A stretch of 15,819 bases of DNA. Origin: Candidatus Thorarchaeota archaeon (GTDB taxonomy: Archaea; Asgardarchaeota; Thorarchaeia; Thorarchaeales; Thorarchaeaceae). The stretch lies in contig JAEORN010000076.1 of the NCBI GenBank assembly GCA_016840825.1, forward strand, positions 1-15,819, given 5' to 3'. The translations under genes and the position numbers were made by a program. The notes under the pieces were generated by a model. That model was not told where the DNA came from. It did no database searches and was given only the letters and a program-made list of their open reading frames with translations. Below are positions 14,206 through 15,819 of the stretch, piece by piece. Numbering within the stretch: the stretch's first letter is position 1; every line of letters begins with the position of its first letter.

Positions 14206-15006
14206 ATGGCAGATATGATTGAGATTGCGTTAGCAAAATCCGAGGACGCAGAAGTCCTTGCTGATATCTCAAAAAGAGCATTTGAATCAGATGTTGATGT
14301 AGGAGCTTCTGGACCAGGAGGTCCCGATGGATATGATTCAGTTGAAGCACATAGAAAGGACACAGAAAATGAGCAGACTGACTACTGGAAATTTCTGTTC
14401 AACGAACAAATTGTAGGTGGAACCCGCGTTTATAAGATGTCAGATACGCATGGTTACATCTATGGAGTATTCGTAGACCCAGACTTCCATGGACGAGGTA
14501 TTGGGACTCGAACCTTCAGTCTGATTGAGAATAAATATCCGGAAATCAAGAAATGGTCCTTAGACACACCAGAATGGAATGTCAGAACAAAGGGATTTTA
14601 CGAAAAAATCGGATTTGTACAACAAGGTGTGATGCGTTGGGTGAAGGACTTTGAGCTACGATTCTATGTCAAGATAGTAGATGATTCATATCATGAGGAA
14701 GAAGTGTTGATTGCTGACCTAAAGGAGGGAATGAAAGCTATCAGGGTCAGAGGAAGTATCAACAATATATCAGATACTAGAGATGTAAAATCATCAAAAG
14801 ATGGGAAGAACCATCGTGTTGCAAATGCAAATCTTGTTGATGAGACTGGCTCTGTTACTCTAGTCCTTTGGAATGACTACATCCGTCAAGTTAGGGAAGG
14901 CGAAGAAATCATCATCCCTGATGGCTATGTGAATGAATACAAAGGCAATCTGCAGCTCAACATCAATCCGTATAGTGCAGTGATAATTTCCGCTCCCGTT
15001 GGATGA
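14206..15006 (+). CDS. GNAT N-acetyltransferase fused to an ssDNA-binding-type OB fold
   Basis: This 266-residue uninterrupted frame has two domains. Residues 4-158 form a GNAT domain: acetyl-CoA motif A 'VFVDPDFHGRGIG' (88-100; H-x-x-G-x-G pattern) and motif B 'FYEKIGF' (131-137). Residues about 166-263 match an RPA/SOSS-B-type OB fold: 'IADLKEGMKAIRVRGSINNI', 'VANANLVDETGSVTLVLWNDY', 'VREGEEIIIPDGYV' and 'YKGNLQLNI'. The first part should acetylate an amine on a small molecule or protein. The second should bind single-stranded nucleic acid. I do not know an established family with this pairing. ATG 14206 is 3 nt after the UvrA stop, with GAGGTG at 14194-14199. The stop codon abuts the convergent kinase gene. 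Confidence 0.8.
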   Translation: MADMIEIALAKSEDAEVLADISKRAFESDVDVGASGPGGPDGYDSVEAHRKDTENEQTDYWKFLFNEQIVGGTRVYKMSDTHGYIYGVFVDPDFHGRGIGTRTFSLIENKYPEIKKWSLDTPEWNVRTKGFYEKIGFVQQGVMRWVKDFELRFYVKIVDDSYHEEEVLIADLKEGMKAIRVRGSINNISDTRDVKSSKDGKNHRVANANLVDETGSVTLVLWNDYIRQVREGEEIIIPDGYVNEYKGNLQLNINPYSAVIISAPVG

Positions 15007-15819
15007 TCAATGCACTTTTTCTCTTTGATTCACAATCATACCTGGTAATTCTACACGGATTGCTGCTCCTTTATTGTAGGTATCCTCACTTAATATCTCA
15101 ATTTTACCTTGATATGTTTCCACTATCCTTCGACAGAGATATAGTCCGAAACCACCCCCTGTTATGGATACTCCCTTCTGGAATAGTTCCGAAGCTATTT
15201 TCTTGTCAAATCCAGGTCCATTATCTACGAAATCCAAAATTACAGTAATCGGTTTTGTATCTACGTGAATATCTACTTCCACATTCGGGCCTGCATGTTG
15301 AACTGAATTTCGTATCAGATTATCAAAGACAAAGGGCGTTAGAGCCTTTCCAGATATGATTATTTTTTCCACTTCTGAAGGTTCATGGAAGCGCACCTTT
15401 GTATCTGGATAACTTCCTTTAGTTTCGTTGACGAGATGTTTAATTATTGAAATCAGATTATCCTCATCTTCAATGAACTCTGTCCTATTGAAGAGCTGTA
15501 GCAATCGAATCATTCGATTAGATGCTGATTCGATAGTCTGAATGTACTCAGTTTGTTCTGGTTTCACATCCGCTTTCATCTTTGCTAACTCAAGTTCTCC
15601 CCTAATCAATTGCAAATCATTCGATAAATCATGTCGTAAGAGTGAAGCATAAAGTTGCAACTCTATCACACTATCTGCTAACTTTCTCTGGCTCTCTCTC
15701 AACTCTGCTTCAGTATTTGATTTTTCTAATCCGATAGCAACTAGATTTGATAGGGCCATTACAATCCTAGAATCATCCTCGGTAAAATTAGTTGGCTTGT
15801 TTGCTAATCCAATTATTCC
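15007..15819 (-). CDS. GAF-domain sensor histidine kinase, C-terminal part (5' end beyond window)
   Basis: The frame is open from the right edge to TGA at 15007-15009. The edge segment 'GIIGLANKPTNFTEDDSRIV' is the end of a GAF domain, so the ATG at 15759 is internal and the gene is partial. A coiled-coil-like linker follows, then the H-box 'LRHDLSNDLQLI' with the phospho-accepting His (codon near 15633). The HATPase_c domain has N-box 'DNLIRNSVQHA', G1 'DNGPGF' and G2 'GGGFGLYLCRRIVETYQGKIEI'. It should autophosphorylate in response to a ligand or redox cue and pass phosphate to a response regulator not seen here. No membrane segment is visible in this part. Its stop abuts that of the GNAT-OB gene. 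Confidence 0.92.
   Translation of the reverse strand, partial: GIIGLANKPTNFTEDDSRIVMALSNLVAIGLEKSNTEAELRESQRKLADSVIELQLYASLLRHDLSNDLQLIRGELELAKMKADVKPEQTEYIQTIESASNRMIRLLQLFNRTEFIEDEDNLISIIKHLVNETKGSYPDTKVRFHEPSEVEKIIISGKALTPFVFDNLIRNSVQHAGPNVEVDIHVDTKPITVILDFVDNGPGFDKKIASELFQKGVSITGGGFGLYLCRRIVETYQGKIEILSEDTYNKGAAIRVELPGMIVNQREKVH

Noticed and set aside
14067..14363. 98-codon minus-strand frame across the UvrA / GNAT junction
   Set aside because: It is antisense to two well-supported domains and Ser/Pro/Thr-rich with no protein-family signal.
14724..14733. Internal GGAGG plus ATG that could start a separate OB-fold protein
   Set aside because: The spacing to ATG 14731 is only 2 nt, and starting there would remove the first strand of the OB fold. 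The DNA simply encodes LKEGMK of the fusion protein.
15007..15759. Histidine kinase starting at ATG 15759
   Set aside because: The frame stays open to the window edge and the extra residues look like the end of a GAF domain, so the gene is 5' truncated by the window.

Overview
The window looks like chromosomal DNA of an archaeon. Several genes have a TATA-like box about 26-30 nt upstream of where a short-leader or leaderless transcript would begin. Start codons include GTG and TTG. A C-terminal OB fold resembles the archaeal RPA / eukaryotic SOSS-B (hSSB1) type, and a 21-codon fragment at the left edge resembles the start of an arrestin-fold protein. The gene set (DUF2804 protein, subtilase with Ig-like domains, membrane-anchored winged helix plus zinc ribbon, Lrp-like regulators) would fit an Asgard archaeon, for example Thorarchaeota. 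That lineage is inference; no ribosomal marker is present.

Layout. 1-62 (-): start of a possible arrestin-like gene running off the left edge. 198-272 (+): tRNA-His(GTG) with encoded G-1 and CCA. 523-1467 (+): QueG-like double [4Fe-4S] protein, convergent with an MFS exporter (1474-2829, -). 2921-3136 (+): dodecin with an intrinsic-type terminator. 3194-4006 and 4040-5077 (-): alpha/beta hydrolase and DUF2804 protein in tandem. 5178-5834 (+): four-helix membrane protein with a cytosolic winged helix and zinc ribbon. It is separated by two strand-specific hairpin terminators from a secreted subtilisin-like protease (5954-7561, -). 7712-8179 (+): small secreted protein of unknown function, followed by a tandem Lrp-like regulator (8218-9318, +).

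The most interesting part is 9428-15006 (+), a tight four-gene operon. It encodes an ArsR-type HTH fused to a GyrI-like (BmrR-type) small-molecule-binding domain, then an aminoglycoside-type nucleotidyltransferase, then a full-length but divergent UvrA, then a GNAT acetyltransferase fused to an ssDNA-binding-type OB fold. The junctions are +7, -4 and +3 nt, each with a Shine-Dalgarno-like sequence. A 17-bp near-perfect palindrome, also readable as a 9-bp tandem repeat, lies just upstream of the TATA box, and a 7-bp half-site lies downstream of it. I infer a drug- or metabolite-induced, autoregulated resistance or DNA-protection cassette; this is not shown by the sequence alone.

At the right edge a GAF / histidine-kinase gene (15007 to beyond 15819, -) converges on the operon. 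The two stop codons abut with no base between them. No IS element, CRISPR array or integrase was seen. No gene-free stretch exceeds 300 bases; the longest, about 250 bases, is 273-522.
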